A stretch of DNA of 5,852 bases from an uncultured Lachnospiraceae bacterium (GCA_910589195.1 CAJUTC010000086.1:1-5852); one strand, 5' to 3'. Positions 1 to 5,852 are shown, numbered from the stretch's first letter. A program made the numbers and translations. The notes: a model not told the origin generated them from the sequence alone.

Positions 1-182
1 ATAACTTCTCTGCCATATGACTCAATCATTGTAGTCAACTTAGCTTTGTTTTCATCATCGATTTCATCATCAATAATATAAAATGTAATGTTATCTGCCG
101 ATTTATTATTTTCCATTAACGAAATTATTGACGTAGCTGCTACGCTAATAAATAAATTACTTGTGAAATAAAATATGTTCAT
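1..182 (-). CDS. Family 8-like glycosyltransferase, N-terminal fragment (cut by window start)
   Basis: An open frame runs from an ATG at 180-182 to the window edge, giving 60 complete codons with no stop. The protein begins MNIFYFTSNL, continues with an alanine/serine-rich stretch and SLMENNK (residues 21-27), then NITFYIIDDEI (31-41) and DDENKAKL (42-49). This matches the N-terminal pattern of GT8 (LgtC/GatA-like) transferases: a short first beta strand that starts the nucleotide-sugar fold, a helix ending in 'S(L/M)xENN', a second strand 'xITFYIIDD', and a helix 'ExxKxKL'. The metal-binding DxD motif of GT8 would lie further on, outside the window, so catalytic competence cannot be judged. 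It is the last visible gene of the operon, 28 bases after the SDR gene, and would be expected to transfer a sugar to a growing surface polysaccharide. Its GC is near 28%, well below its neighbours. Donor and acceptor are unknown. Confidence 0.75.
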   Translation of the reverse strand, partial: MNIFYFTSNLFISVAATSIISLMENNKSADNITFYIIDDEIDDENKAKLTTMIESYGREV

Positions 183-194
183 ATTGGCAGATAT

Positions 195-201
195 CCTTTC
201 T
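195..201 (-). promoter_or_regulatory. Weak ribosome binding site of the GT8-like gene
   Basis: The minus strand reads AGAAAGGA just upstream of the ATG at 182. The spacing of about 12 bases from the last G of AAAGG is long and the match to the anti-SD is short, so initiation may be weaker than at the other genes. There is no better in-frame start: the frame upstream overlaps the SDR stop region, and MNIFYF is the expected family N-terminus. Confidence 0.4.
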
Positions 202-210
202 GTCGATTTA

Positions 211-1116
211 TTATGTATTTCTAATAATTTCTCTTATTCCTTCCCCAAACCCCACTTCCGCTTTCCACCCAATATCCTGTTCCAGTTGACCCACATCCGC
301 ACACAGATACATTACCTGCTTCTCTCCATAAGGAATTGCGCCTAAGTCAACTTTTCCCATTGGATTTACTATATTTCTGATCTCCTCAATATACTCCGCA
401 AGTGGCCTAGCCTTACCACTACCAAGTACATATGTACTTCCATCTGATCCTTTTTCGCCAATCATATAAAATGCCCGAGCAGCATCGCCGCTGTATAGGT
501 AATCCCACATTTGTTCTCCCCTGGTAAACTTTGGAACTCTGTTGGCCAATAGTTGATCGAGTGCAGTCATAACAAGGCTCTGATGTCCATCATTTGGGCC
601 ATAAACGCTTAAAATCCTCACCCAGTTATATTGCATTTCTAGCTGTCGGCTTCTAATCCTGGCCATCTGTCCTGCGCACAGTTTTGCTATTCCATAACCT
701 ATTTCCGGAAAAGTAGGTGTATCTGGTTTTAACTTTCCTTTGAACCTTCCATACTCTGCCTGGGAACCAGCCCCAACAAATCGCCCGCATCCAAATCTTT
801 TTGCCGCTTCCACCGCATCCAGTGTATATTTAACATTTAAATTTTGGAGAAACATATCATTCCTTGCTTCCCCTACTGTGCCGTCCCAGGCGAAATGATA
901 AAATACATCATATACTTTTCCTGTGTCATTCTTTAAACCAGAAAGCTGGTTCAGAGAACAGTGTTTCACTTCAACCAGCGGATGAACTGGAATTTGTATA
1001 TTTCTCATTGACCCTTCACGGCAGAGAACAAGTACTTCCGCATCATTTTTTATTAATTCGTTAATTAATGCAGTACCTACCACACCGGTTGCCCCTGTAA
1101 TTACAGCTCGTTTCAT
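211..1116 (-). CDS. NAD(P)-dependent epimerase/dehydratase-family SDR, candidate YerF-like reductase of the branched CDP-sugar
   Basis: This is an extended short-chain dehydrogenase/reductase of 301 residues from the ATG at 1116. An immediately preceding GTG at 1119 would add one residue, and the numbering here counts from that GTG. The Rossmann dinucleotide motif is TGATGVVG (residues 8-15). The catalytic set is visible as Ser119 in GAGSQAEYG and Tyr142-xxx-Lys146 in YGIAKLCAG. The C-terminal substrate half has RILSVYGPND (168-177) and WDYLYSGDAARA (205-216), the usual extended-SDR pattern. The length is normal and the gene looks intact. It follows the ThDP enzyme by 37 bases. By analogy with Yersinia YerE-YerF, it probably reduces the keto group of the newly attached acetyl branch, giving a 1-hydroxyethyl side chain. 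It could instead reduce C-4 of the unbranched 4-keto-3,6-dideoxy sugar, as abequose and paratose synthases do, or act as a C-5 or C-2 epimerase. The SDR family call is secure; the exact reaction is inference. Confidence 0.85.
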   Translation of the reverse strand: MKRAVITGATGVVGTALINELIKNDAEVLVLCREGSMRNIQIPVHPLVEVKHCSLNQLSGLKNDTGKVYDVFYHFAWDGTVGEARNDMFLQNLNVKYTLDAVEAAKRFGCGRFVGAGSQAEYGRFKGKLKPDTPTFPEIGYGIAKLCAGQMARIRSRQLEMQYNWVRILSVYGPNDGHQSLVMTALDQLLANRVPKFTRGEQMWDYLYSGDAARAFYMIGEKGSDGSTYVLGSGKARPLAEYIEEIRNIVNPMGKVDLGAIPYGEKQVMYLCADVGQLEQDIGWKAEVGFGEGIREIIRNT

Positions 1117-1126
1117 CACGGATCCC

Positions 1127-1131
1127 CCTCC
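1127..1131 (-). promoter_or_regulatory. GGAGG ribosome binding site of the SDR gene (ambiguous GTG/ATG start)
   Basis: The minus strand reads GGGGAGGGGGATCC before GTG-ATG. GGAGG lies 7 bases from the GTG at 1117-1119 and 10 bases from the ATG at 1114-1116. I prefer ATG as the stronger codon and the common family N-terminus MKRAVITGATG, but the spacing favours GTG. The two starts differ by one residue. Confidence 0.6.
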
Positions 1132-1153
1132 CCTGATTGCTTCCTCTATATTT

Positions 1154-2983
1154 TTATCCCTCTTCCATCAACGGAATAAACATCTGCCTTTTCAGTTCTT
1201 CTCTTGGAAGGAATGGAGCCAGATCTTCTAATGGCGGACTAATTAATGTTCCATCCGAACATTTTTTTGTACCGCTCTTAGGTTCCCAAACCTGTTTTGT
1301 ACTGGTAAAGACCTCACAAAATACCGGACCATCAATTTTCAGAACCTCATTCACCATATTCTTCATTTCAGCATTGCTATGGGCACTAAAATACCAATAG
1401 CCAAACGCTTCCGCAAGTTTCCTAAATTCAGGAAATGACAAATCCCCTGATTCTTCCCCGATGCCTACATAATTTTTATGAAATAAGTTCATCTGTGTAA
1501 TACGGATCGAATGGTAACCTTTGTTGTTAATTAAAAATATTTTAATTGGCAGTTTATTGGTCAGGATTGTCTGCAATTCCTGAAGGTTCATCATAATACT
1601 TCCATCACCTTCCAGACAGATCGTCTGTTTCCTTCCCCCGCCGATGCAGGTGCCTATAGCAGCCGGAAGCCCATATCCCATGCTCGCTATCGCACTGTTA
1701 TTTGCCATACGGCTGCCCTTCTGAATCACATACGCCTGATTGCCAACTACGCAACATGCACCATTGGATACAGCAGTTAAGCTGTTTTCGGGAAGTTGGC
1801 TACTTAGATAACGGATAAACGCATATACATTTACCGCTGAACCATCTTCTTTCCATTGGCGAGGAAGAACTGCCGGATATTCCCTTTTCCAGCGCTGGCA
1901 GGTTTCCTGCCAGATTCCACTTTGATGTACAGTAGCATCTGTCGCCTCGCACAGCTTTGTCAGAAAATCGTTGGCATCAGCCCAAACAGGCATGTCAACA
2001 TGAAGCGTTGGCTTTTTCAGCTCAGCTTTGTCAATATCAACCATAATTACTTTGGCTTTGCGTGCCCATGTTTTCCAATTATAGCCTACTTGTCGGATTG
2101 AAATACGGGTTCCTACAGCAAGAATCAAATCTGCATTCTGAATAGCCCAATTACCAGGACGATCCCCCATACTTCCCGCACGTCCACAATAAAGTGGATG
2201 GTCATCTTCAATCAGATCAACCGCATTCCAATATGTAACGATCGGAATATTCAGCTTTTTTGCTGCTTCCCGGAATTTTTCATACCCTCCGGAAAGCCGG
2301 ATCCCATACCCTGCATGAAAAATCGGGCGTTTTGCAGTCCTTATCTTTTCTAATATCTTTTGAATTATTGCATCATTTACTTTTGGCGGAAGCTCCACGT
2401 CATCTTCTTGCGGATCATAACCTTCCAATTCTTCTGTTTCAATATATCCTCCCTGATAATTAACTGGAATATCAATCCAAACAGGACCTGGCCTTCCGGT
2501 TACAGCTAGGTGCCATCCCTTTTCAAGTGCATAGCGGATCTGACCTGGAGTTTCTATCATAACTGCATATTTTGTCATTGGCTTGACAGATTTCACAATG
2601 TCATATTCCTGATCCCCCATTGAGCGAAGCGGTGTTTCCGTAAACGGCAATGCGTAACGGGCAGTTGTATCATAACGTACCTGCCCACTGATAATGAACA
2701 TAGGGATCGAATCAAGCCATCCGCCCACAACACCAGTTAAAGCATTGGTTCCTCCAGGCCCTGTCGTTACACATACTGCCGCTATCTTATTATCCAAACG
2801 CGCATAAGCTTCCGCTGCCATTGCGCATGCCTGTTCATGGTGGTTATATGTAACCTTCAGTCCTTCTTTATGGCCCAATGCATCATTTAGATGCATCGCA
2901 CCGCCTCCAACAACGGAAAACACATCTCTTACCCCATGATCCACTAAAAAATCCGCTACATAATCTGCTAATCTTATTTTCAT
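1154..2983 (-). CDS. ThDP-dependent acetolactate-synthase-like enzyme, candidate YerE-type C-4 acetyl-branching ligase
   Basis: This 609-residue protein has the three-domain layout of the acetohydroxyacid synthase (AHAS) family. The N-terminal PYR domain spans roughly 1-170, with catalytic Glu50 in HHEQACAMAAEAYAR and GPGGTNALTG at 75-84. A central domain spans roughly 205-340 and includes VGTRISIRQVG (290-300). The PP domain spans roughly 390-565, with MGYGLPAAIG (435-444), the diphosphate/Mg motif GDGS (459-462) and its closing NN (486-487). After the PP domain is a tail of about 40 residues (SPPLEDLAPFLPREEL, 582-597), which I recall from polysaccharide-locus homologues rather than valine-pathway IlvB. 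No ilvN, ilvC or ilvD lies nearby. Instead the gene sits between the CDP-3,6-dideoxyhexose dehydrase and an SDR, the context of Yersinia YerE. YerE uses ThDP and pyruvate to add a two-carbon acetyl unit to C-4 of the 4-keto sugar. The donor and acceptor here are inferred, not shown. Ordinary acetolactate synthase activity is the alternative. Confidence 0.9.
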   Translation of the reverse strand: MKIRLADYVADFLVDHGVRDVFSVVGGGAMHLNDALGHKEGLKVTYNHHEQACAMAAEAYARLDNKIAAVCVTTGPGGTNALTGVVGGWLDSIPMFIISGQVRYDTTARYALPFTETPLRSMGDQEYDIVKSVKPMTKYAVMIETPGQIRYALEKGWHLAVTGRPGPVWIDIPVNYQGGYIETEELEGYDPQEDDVELPPKVNDAIIQKILEKIRTAKRPIFHAGYGIRLSGGYEKFREAAKKLNIPIVTYWNAVDLIEDDHPLYCGRAGSMGDRPGNWAIQNADLILAVGTRISIRQVGYNWKTWARKAKVIMVDIDKAELKKPTLHVDMPVWADANDFLTKLCEATDATVHQSGIWQETCQRWKREYPAVLPRQWKEDGSAVNVYAFIRYLSSQLPENSLTAVSNGACCVVGNQAYVIQKGSRMANNSAIASMGYGLPAAIGTCIGGGRKQTICLEGDGSIMMNLQELQTILTNKLPIKIFLINNKGYHSIRITQMNLFHKNYVGIGEESGDLSFPEFRKLAEAFGYWYFSAHSNAEMKNMVNEVLKIDGPVFCEVFTSTKQVWEPKSGTKKCSDGTLISPPLEDLAPFLPREELKRQMFIPLMEEG

Positions 2984-2993
2984 GAAAACTATT

Positions 2994-2998
2994 CTCCT
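2994..2998 (-). promoter_or_regulatory. AGGAG ribosome binding site of the ThDP enzyme
   Basis: The minus strand reads AAAAAGGAGAATAGTTTTC before the ATG at 2983, with about 10 bases between AGGAG and the start. It supports the ATG giving MKIRLADYV, the expected N-terminus of this family. The 53-base gap before this gene is the longest in the operon. Confidence 0.7.
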
Positions 2999-3036
2999 TT
3001 TTCTGCTTTCCTTCCAAACCTTAAATTCTCCATAAT

Positions 3037-4389
3037 TTATTGATTAACTGCCTTGATTATGACCTGAGCTATATAATCGATCATTTCATCTGTCATCCCG
3101 GGGTATACCCCAACCCAGAATGTATTGTTCATAATAAATTCGGTGTTCTCTAAACTGTCAACAATACGATATGCGTCTGTACTGCGGATTGGATCAAAGC
3201 AGGGATGTTTCACAAAATTGCCGCAAAAAAGAAGGCGGGTTTGTATATTATGACTTTCTATATACTTGATTACATCATTTCTTCGAATACCAGTTTCTGG
3301 TCTGACAGATATTAGAAAACCAAACCAAGATGGTTCACTGTTTTCTGCCGCTTTTGGTAAAATCAGTTTGTTTTCTGCTCCTTCAAGAGCCTTATACAAC
3401 CTATCCCAGTTATATCTTCTTTTCTCTATGAAAGAAGGAAACTTTTTTAACTGCTCTACACCAATTGCTGCCTGAAGATCCGTAACTTTAAGGTTATATC
3501 CGAAATGGCTGTAAATATACTTGTGATCATAGCCATGCGGAAGTTCGCCAAATTGGCCATCATAACGATGCCCGCATATATTATCATGTCCTGAAGGGCA
3601 GACACAGTCCCGTCCCCAGTCACGGTAAGAAAGAATAAGTTTGCTCAATTTCGGATTATTCGTATACACACATCCGCCTTCTCCCATTGTTATATGGTGT
3701 GGCGGATAAAAAGATGATGTTCCCATATCCCCCCAAGCGCCGGAAAATCTAGTTTCACCATTAATCGTATATTTTGTTCCCAAAGCATCACAATTATCTT
3801 CTACTAGCCACAAGTTATTCCTATCGCAAAATGCCTTCACTGCTTTTAAGTCGAAGGGATTTCCCAATGTATGCGCAATCATTACCGCTTTTGTCTTTCC
3901 AGACAAAGCGCTTTCTAGTTTTGAAACATTAATATTATATTGAGGAACCGTAACATCCACAAATACCGGAACCGCACCATATTGGAGCATAGGGGTAATC
4001 GTAGTTGGAAATCCGCAGGCTACTGTAATCACTTCATCCCCCCGTTTGATCTGGCGATTCCCTAGTTCAGGAGCTGTTAGCACAGAAAAAGCGATAAGAT
4101 TAGCAGAAGAACCACTATTTACAAGGTGTGCGAACTTTACGCCGAGCCATTTTGCAAATTTTGATTCAAATTCTTCGGAAAATCGTCCGGTGGTGAGCCA
4201 GAAATCCAACATCGCTTCCGTTAAGCTCTGCATCTCTTTTTCGTCATATACACGAGATGCGTAGCTAATCCGAGAACCTGGCCGAAAACCATTTTTTGAT
4301 TCCCCCGTTTTTTTAAAGTCATGATAAAAGTCCGCAACCAACGCTTTTATCTGTTCCCTTGCCTCAGCCTCTGTTTTCCAATTTGCCAT
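3037..4389 (-). CDS. rfbH: CDP-4-keto-6-deoxy-D-glucose 3-dehydrase (E1), [2Fe-2S] and PMP dependent
   Basis: This 450-residue protein belongs to the DegT/DnrJ/EryC1 aminotransferase fold but is the dehydratase type. In place of the PLP-binding lysine it has His231 in SFYPPHHITMGEGG, the known E1 signature that keeps the cofactor as PMP. Four cysteines fit the E1 [2Fe-2S] cluster: Cys200 in VEDNCDALG, then Cys262-x-Cys264-x7-Cys272 in DCVCPSGHDNIC. Other family marks are NSGSSANL (91-98), VEDNCDALG (196-204), GHRYDGQFGELPHGYDHKY (273-291), and FGYNLKVTDLQAAIG (296-310). The enzyme removes the C-3 hydroxyl of CDP-4-keto-6-deoxyglucose in the cytoplasm. Electrons come from an NADH-dependent iron-sulfur flavoprotein (E3, DdhD/AscD), which is not visible here. 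Length is typical (about 435-450). The gene starts 10 bases after the dehydratase stop, with coupled translation. Synonyms for this function are ddhC and ascC. Identity is very secure. Confidence 0.95.
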   Translation of the reverse strand: MANWKTEAEAREQIKALVADFYHDFKKTGESKNGFRPGSRISYASRVYDEKEMQSLTEAMLDFWLTTGRFSEEFESKFAKWLGVKFAHLVNSGSSANLIAFSVLTAPELGNRQIKRGDEVITVACGFPTTITPMLQYGAVPVFVDVTVPQYNINVSKLESALSGKTKAVMIAHTLGNPFDLKAVKAFCDRNNLWLVEDNCDALGTKYTINGETRFSGAWGDMGTSSFYPPHHITMGEGGCVYTNNPKLSKLILSYRDWGRDCVCPSGHDNICGHRYDGQFGELPHGYDHKYIYSHFGYNLKVTDLQAAIGVEQLKKFPSFIEKRRYNWDRLYKALEGAENKLILPKAAENSEPSWFGFLISVRPETGIRRNDVIKYIESHNIQTRLLFCGNFVKHPCFDPIRSTDAYRIVDSLENTEFIMNNTFWVGVYPGMTDEMIDYIAQVIIKAVNQ

Positions 4390-4397
4390 TTGTTCAT

Positions 4398-4402
4398 CCT
4401 CA
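4398..4402 (-). promoter_or_regulatory. Fused stop codon/ribosome binding site at the dehydratase-dehydrase junction
   Basis: The minus strand reads GTGTGAGGATGAACAA before the rfbH ATG. The rfbG stop TGA (4400-4402) overlaps GAGG (4398-4401), which lies 8 bases from the rfbH start at 4389. Ribosomes ending rfbG would be placed directly on the rfbH start, so translation is probably coupled. Confidence 0.65.
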
Positions 4403-5479
4403 CACTTTCTTTCCGTCTTGTCTGGCCTTTAAAAATCCATTAATCTCTTTCTCCATGCAGGCACAGATGTCGCCGTTTTCAATCCAACACTTGCTCCATT
4501 CCACTGCCAATTTCACTGCCTTATCTAAATTCCAATGAGGCCTCCATCCAAATGTGGCCTTTAGCTTAGAGCAATCAAGTTTAAGAAAGTTGGCCTCATA
4601 AGGACCATTATCAAAACCGTTTACCCACTTGATTCCTTCGCCCCAATAGCTTACAAAAAGATCGACCAGGGCACCTGTCTGAAGACAGTCCTGGTCATCT
4701 GGCCCAACATTATAAGAGCCAGCATACCTTCCGTCTTCATATTGCATAGCGGCTATCATAAGATACACATATAGTGGTTCTAATACATGCTGATACGGCC
4801 TGATGGAAAATGGATTTCTTACAATGATATCTTCATGCCTTACCGCCGCGCGAATACAGTCTGGAATAATACGGTCATTGGCAAAGTCACCCCCGCCAAT
4901 TACATTGCCTGCACGCACGGTAGAAATAGCAACTGTACCATTATTAAAAAAGCTGTTTCGATAGCTATCCGTAATAAGCTCCGAACAGGACTTTGAATTT
5001 GAATACGGATCATATCCGCCCAATTCTTCATTTTCCCTATATCCCCATTCCCATTCTTTGTTGCGGTAAACCTTGTCTGTGGTTACATTTAAGAAAGATT
5101 TTACCCCAGGCCTATTGTGAATGCATTCTAAGATATTTACCGTACCCATAACATTAGTTTCATAAGTATCAACTGGCTTTTTATATCCGTCCCTTACTAT
5201 CGGCTGAGCCGCTAAATGCAAAACGATTTCTGGCTGCGCTTCATCGAATGCCGCCTTCAGACTCTGGTAATCTCTGATATCACCAATAATAGAATGCATC
5301 CCCTGCTCAATCCCAGCAATTTCAAAAAGTGATGGTATCGTTGGCGGTTTTAATGCATATCCTGTAAGCTCTGCTCCAGTATTTTTCAATAATTGACAAA
5401 GCCAGGAACCTTTGAAACCTGTATGCCCTGTTATAAATACCTTTTTTCCTTTATAAAAGCTTAAATTAAAATCCATCAT
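4400..5479 (-). CDS. rfbG: CDP-glucose 4,6-dehydratase
   Basis: This extended SDR of 359 residues converts CDP-glucose to CDP-4-keto-6-deoxyglucose using bound NAD. Numbering is from the ATG at 5479. The NAD motif is ITGHTGFKGSWL (16-27); the GHTGFKGSW form is diagnostic of this family. LHLAAQPIVRDGY (87-99) follows. The catalytic region has TTDKVYRN (133-140), with the Thr-Asp-Lys set, and Tyr159-xxx-Lys163 in YSNSKSCSELI. Further family marks are RAGNVIGGGD (189-198) and RPYQHVLEP (227-235). The frame stays open to an ATG at 5584, but that extra stretch overlaps rfbF, reads as unrelated sequence, and would make the protein too long (394). The GAGG site overlapping the rfbF stop favours the tandem ATGs at 5479 and 5476, 5 and 8 bases away; either is possible. 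Homologues are about 357-360 residues, so the gene is complete. Also known as ddhB or ascB. Confidence 0.95.
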   Translation of the reverse strand: MMDFNLSFYKGKKVFITGHTGFKGSWLCQLLKNTGAELTGYALKPPTIPSLFEIAGIEQGMHSIIGDIRDYQSLKAAFDEAQPEIVLHLAAQPIVRDGYKKPVDTYETNVMGTVNILECIHNRPGVKSFLNVTTDKVYRNKEWEWGYRENEELGGYDPYSNSKSCSELITDSYRNSFFNNGTVAISTVRAGNVIGGGDFANDRIIPDCIRAAVRHEDIIVRNPFSIRPYQHVLEPLYVYLMIAAMQYEDGRYAGSYNVGPDDQDCLQTGALVDLFVSYWGEGIKWVNGFDNGPYEANFLKLDCSKLKATFGWRPHWNLDKAVKLAVEWSKCWIENGDICACMEKEINGFLKARQDGKKV

Positions 5480-5483
5480 GCTG

Positions 5484-5489
5484 TCCTCA
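5484..5489 (-). promoter_or_regulatory. Fused stop codon/ribosome binding site at the rfbF-rfbG junction
   Basis: The minus strand reads GATTGAGGACAGC before ATGATG. The rfbF stop TGA (5487-5489) overlaps GAGG (5485-5488). This site decides the rfbG start, selecting the tandem ATGs at 5479/5476 over the upstream ATG at 5584. The same TGAGGA hexamer is used at the next junction. Confidence 0.65.
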
Positions 5490-5852
5490 ATCTTTCCACA
5501 CCTTCCAAGGCGCATTTCCTGATTCCCACAAGCTTTCCAGCTTGTCTTTTTCTCGCTTTGTATCCATACACTGCCAAAAGCCATTATGATAATAACCCTT
5601 TAGCTCTCCAGCAGCAGCTAGCTCTCTCATGGGTTCTTTTTCAAACACTGTTTTATTGTCTTTCAAGTAGCGAAAGATTTCTGGATTGCAGGCCATATAC
5701 CCTCCATTTATTATTGCGCCATCTTTGTCTTCCTTTTCTCTAAAAGCAGAAATTGTTCCTTCCTCATCAATATCCAACACGCCTTTTTCCTGCCCCAAAC
5801 TAACAGTAGTAAGGGTAAGTATTTTCCCATGTTTTTTATGAAATTCCAAAAG
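5487..5852 (-). CDS. rfbF: Glucose-1-phosphate cytidylyltransferase, C-terminal half (cut by window end)
   Basis: The last 121 residues of the CDP-glucose synthase that makes CDP-glucose and pyrophosphate from CTP and glucose-1-phosphate. The frame is open to the window edge, so the N-terminal half (family length is about 257 residues), with the nucleotide-binding motif, lies outside. The first codons in the window, CTT and TTG, read as leucines inside the protein rather than as a start. Visible family marks, counted from the window edge, are EFHKKHGK (3-10), VLDIDEEG (25-32), FREKEDKDGAIINGGY (37-52), FEKEPMRELAAAGEL (70-84), GFWQCMDTKREKDKL (91-105), and the ending APWKVWKD (114-121), close to the APWKxW ending usual for RfbF. 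Where enterobacterial RfbF has GRFG, this protein has GQEKG (20-24). It is the first committed step for the CDP-sugars made by the next genes. Also known as ddhA or ascA. Confidence 0.93.
   Translation of the reverse strand, partial: LLEFHKKHGKILTLTTVSLGQEKGVLDIDEEGTISAFREKEDKDGAIINGGYMACNPEIFRYLKDNKTVFEKEPMRELAAAGELKGYYHNGFWQCMDTKREKDKLESLWESGNAPWKVWKD

Noticed and set aside
1120..1134. G-rich run GGGGAGGGGGATCC as a possible G-quadruplex or regulatory element
   Set aside because: It has too few separate G-tracts for a quadruplex and is explained by the ribosome binding site of the SDR gene.
864..2463. Several plus-strand open frames of 66-87 codons opposite the SDR and ThDP genes
   Set aside because: They lie wholly or almost wholly opposite strong minus-strand genes, have no recognisable domains, and are shadows of the coding strand.
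1154..2983. Housekeeping acetolactate synthase (ilvB) of valine/isoleucine synthesis
   Set aside because: No ilvN, ilvC, ilvD or leu gene is near, and the gene is embedded between CDP-sugar enzymes; the sugar-branching role fits the context better, though activity on pyruvate alone cannot be excluded.
2989..3033. A 14-codon mini-ORF (MENLRFGRKAEKGE) between the dehydrase and ThDP genes on the minus strand, a possible leader peptide
   Set aside because: It has no ribosome binding site of its own, no attenuator-like hairpin or run of regulatory codons, and lies inside an operon; it is explained by chance in a purine-rich gap.
3037..4389. A PLP-dependent sugar aminotransferase of the DegT family
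   Set aside because: The PLP lysine position holds His231 and the four cluster cysteines are present, which marks the dehydrase E1 rather than an aminotransferase.
5480..5584. N-terminal extension of the CDP-glucose 4,6-dehydratase to the ATG at 5584
   Set aside because: It overlaps rfbF in another frame, lacks family similarity, makes the protein longer than its homologues, and a good GAGG site sits right before the ATGs at 5479/5476.

Overview
The window is a single unbroken block of six minus-strand genes. They read from the right edge to the left edge, and the first and last are cut by the window ends. In transcription order they are: glucose-1-phosphate cytidylyltransferase (C-terminal half), CDP-glucose 4,6-dehydratase, the [2Fe-2S]/PMP-type C-3 dehydrase of CDP-3,6-dideoxyhexose synthesis, an acetolactate-synthase-like thiamine-diphosphate (ThDP) enzyme, an NAD(P)-dependent SDR sugar epimerase/reductase, and the N-terminus of a family 8 (GT8-like) glycosyltransferase. 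Gaps are about 7, 10, 53, 37 and 28 bases, so this is the inside of one operon. There is no gene-free stretch of 300 bases, and I saw no promoter, terminator, RNA gene, mobile element, CRISPR or notable repeat.

Read as a pathway, the first three enzymes convert glucose-1-phosphate to CDP-glucose, then CDP-4-keto-6-deoxyglucose, then the CDP-4-keto-3,6-dideoxy intermediate. In Yersinia pseudotuberculosis, the ThDP enzyme YerE adds an acetyl group from pyruvate to C-4 of that intermediate, and YerF reduces the new side-chain ketone to give CDP-yersiniose. The ThDP enzyme and SDR sit here in that same order, directly after the C-3 dehydrase. The best reading is therefore a locus for a yersiniose-like 4-C-branched 3,6-dideoxyhexose, followed by a transferase that may build it or a neighbouring sugar into a surface polysaccharide. 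The branched-sugar assignment is an inference from gene order and family. The first three enzyme calls are firm. The iron-sulfur reductase (E3, DdhD/AscD type) that the dehydrase normally needs is not in the window.

The organism is probably a Firmicute, most likely a clostridium of the Lachnospiraceae type. The grounds are moderate GC (sampled lines of the ThDP gene are in the upper 40s percent), purine-rich GAGG/GGAGG ribosome binding sites before nearly every gene, and the protein flavour; this is a judgement without a database search. The GT8 fragment is far more AT-rich (about 28% GC by hand count over the first 180 bases) than the sugar-nucleotide genes. That pattern is common where variable glycosyltransferase genes adjoin conserved precursor genes in capsule or cell-wall polysaccharide loci.
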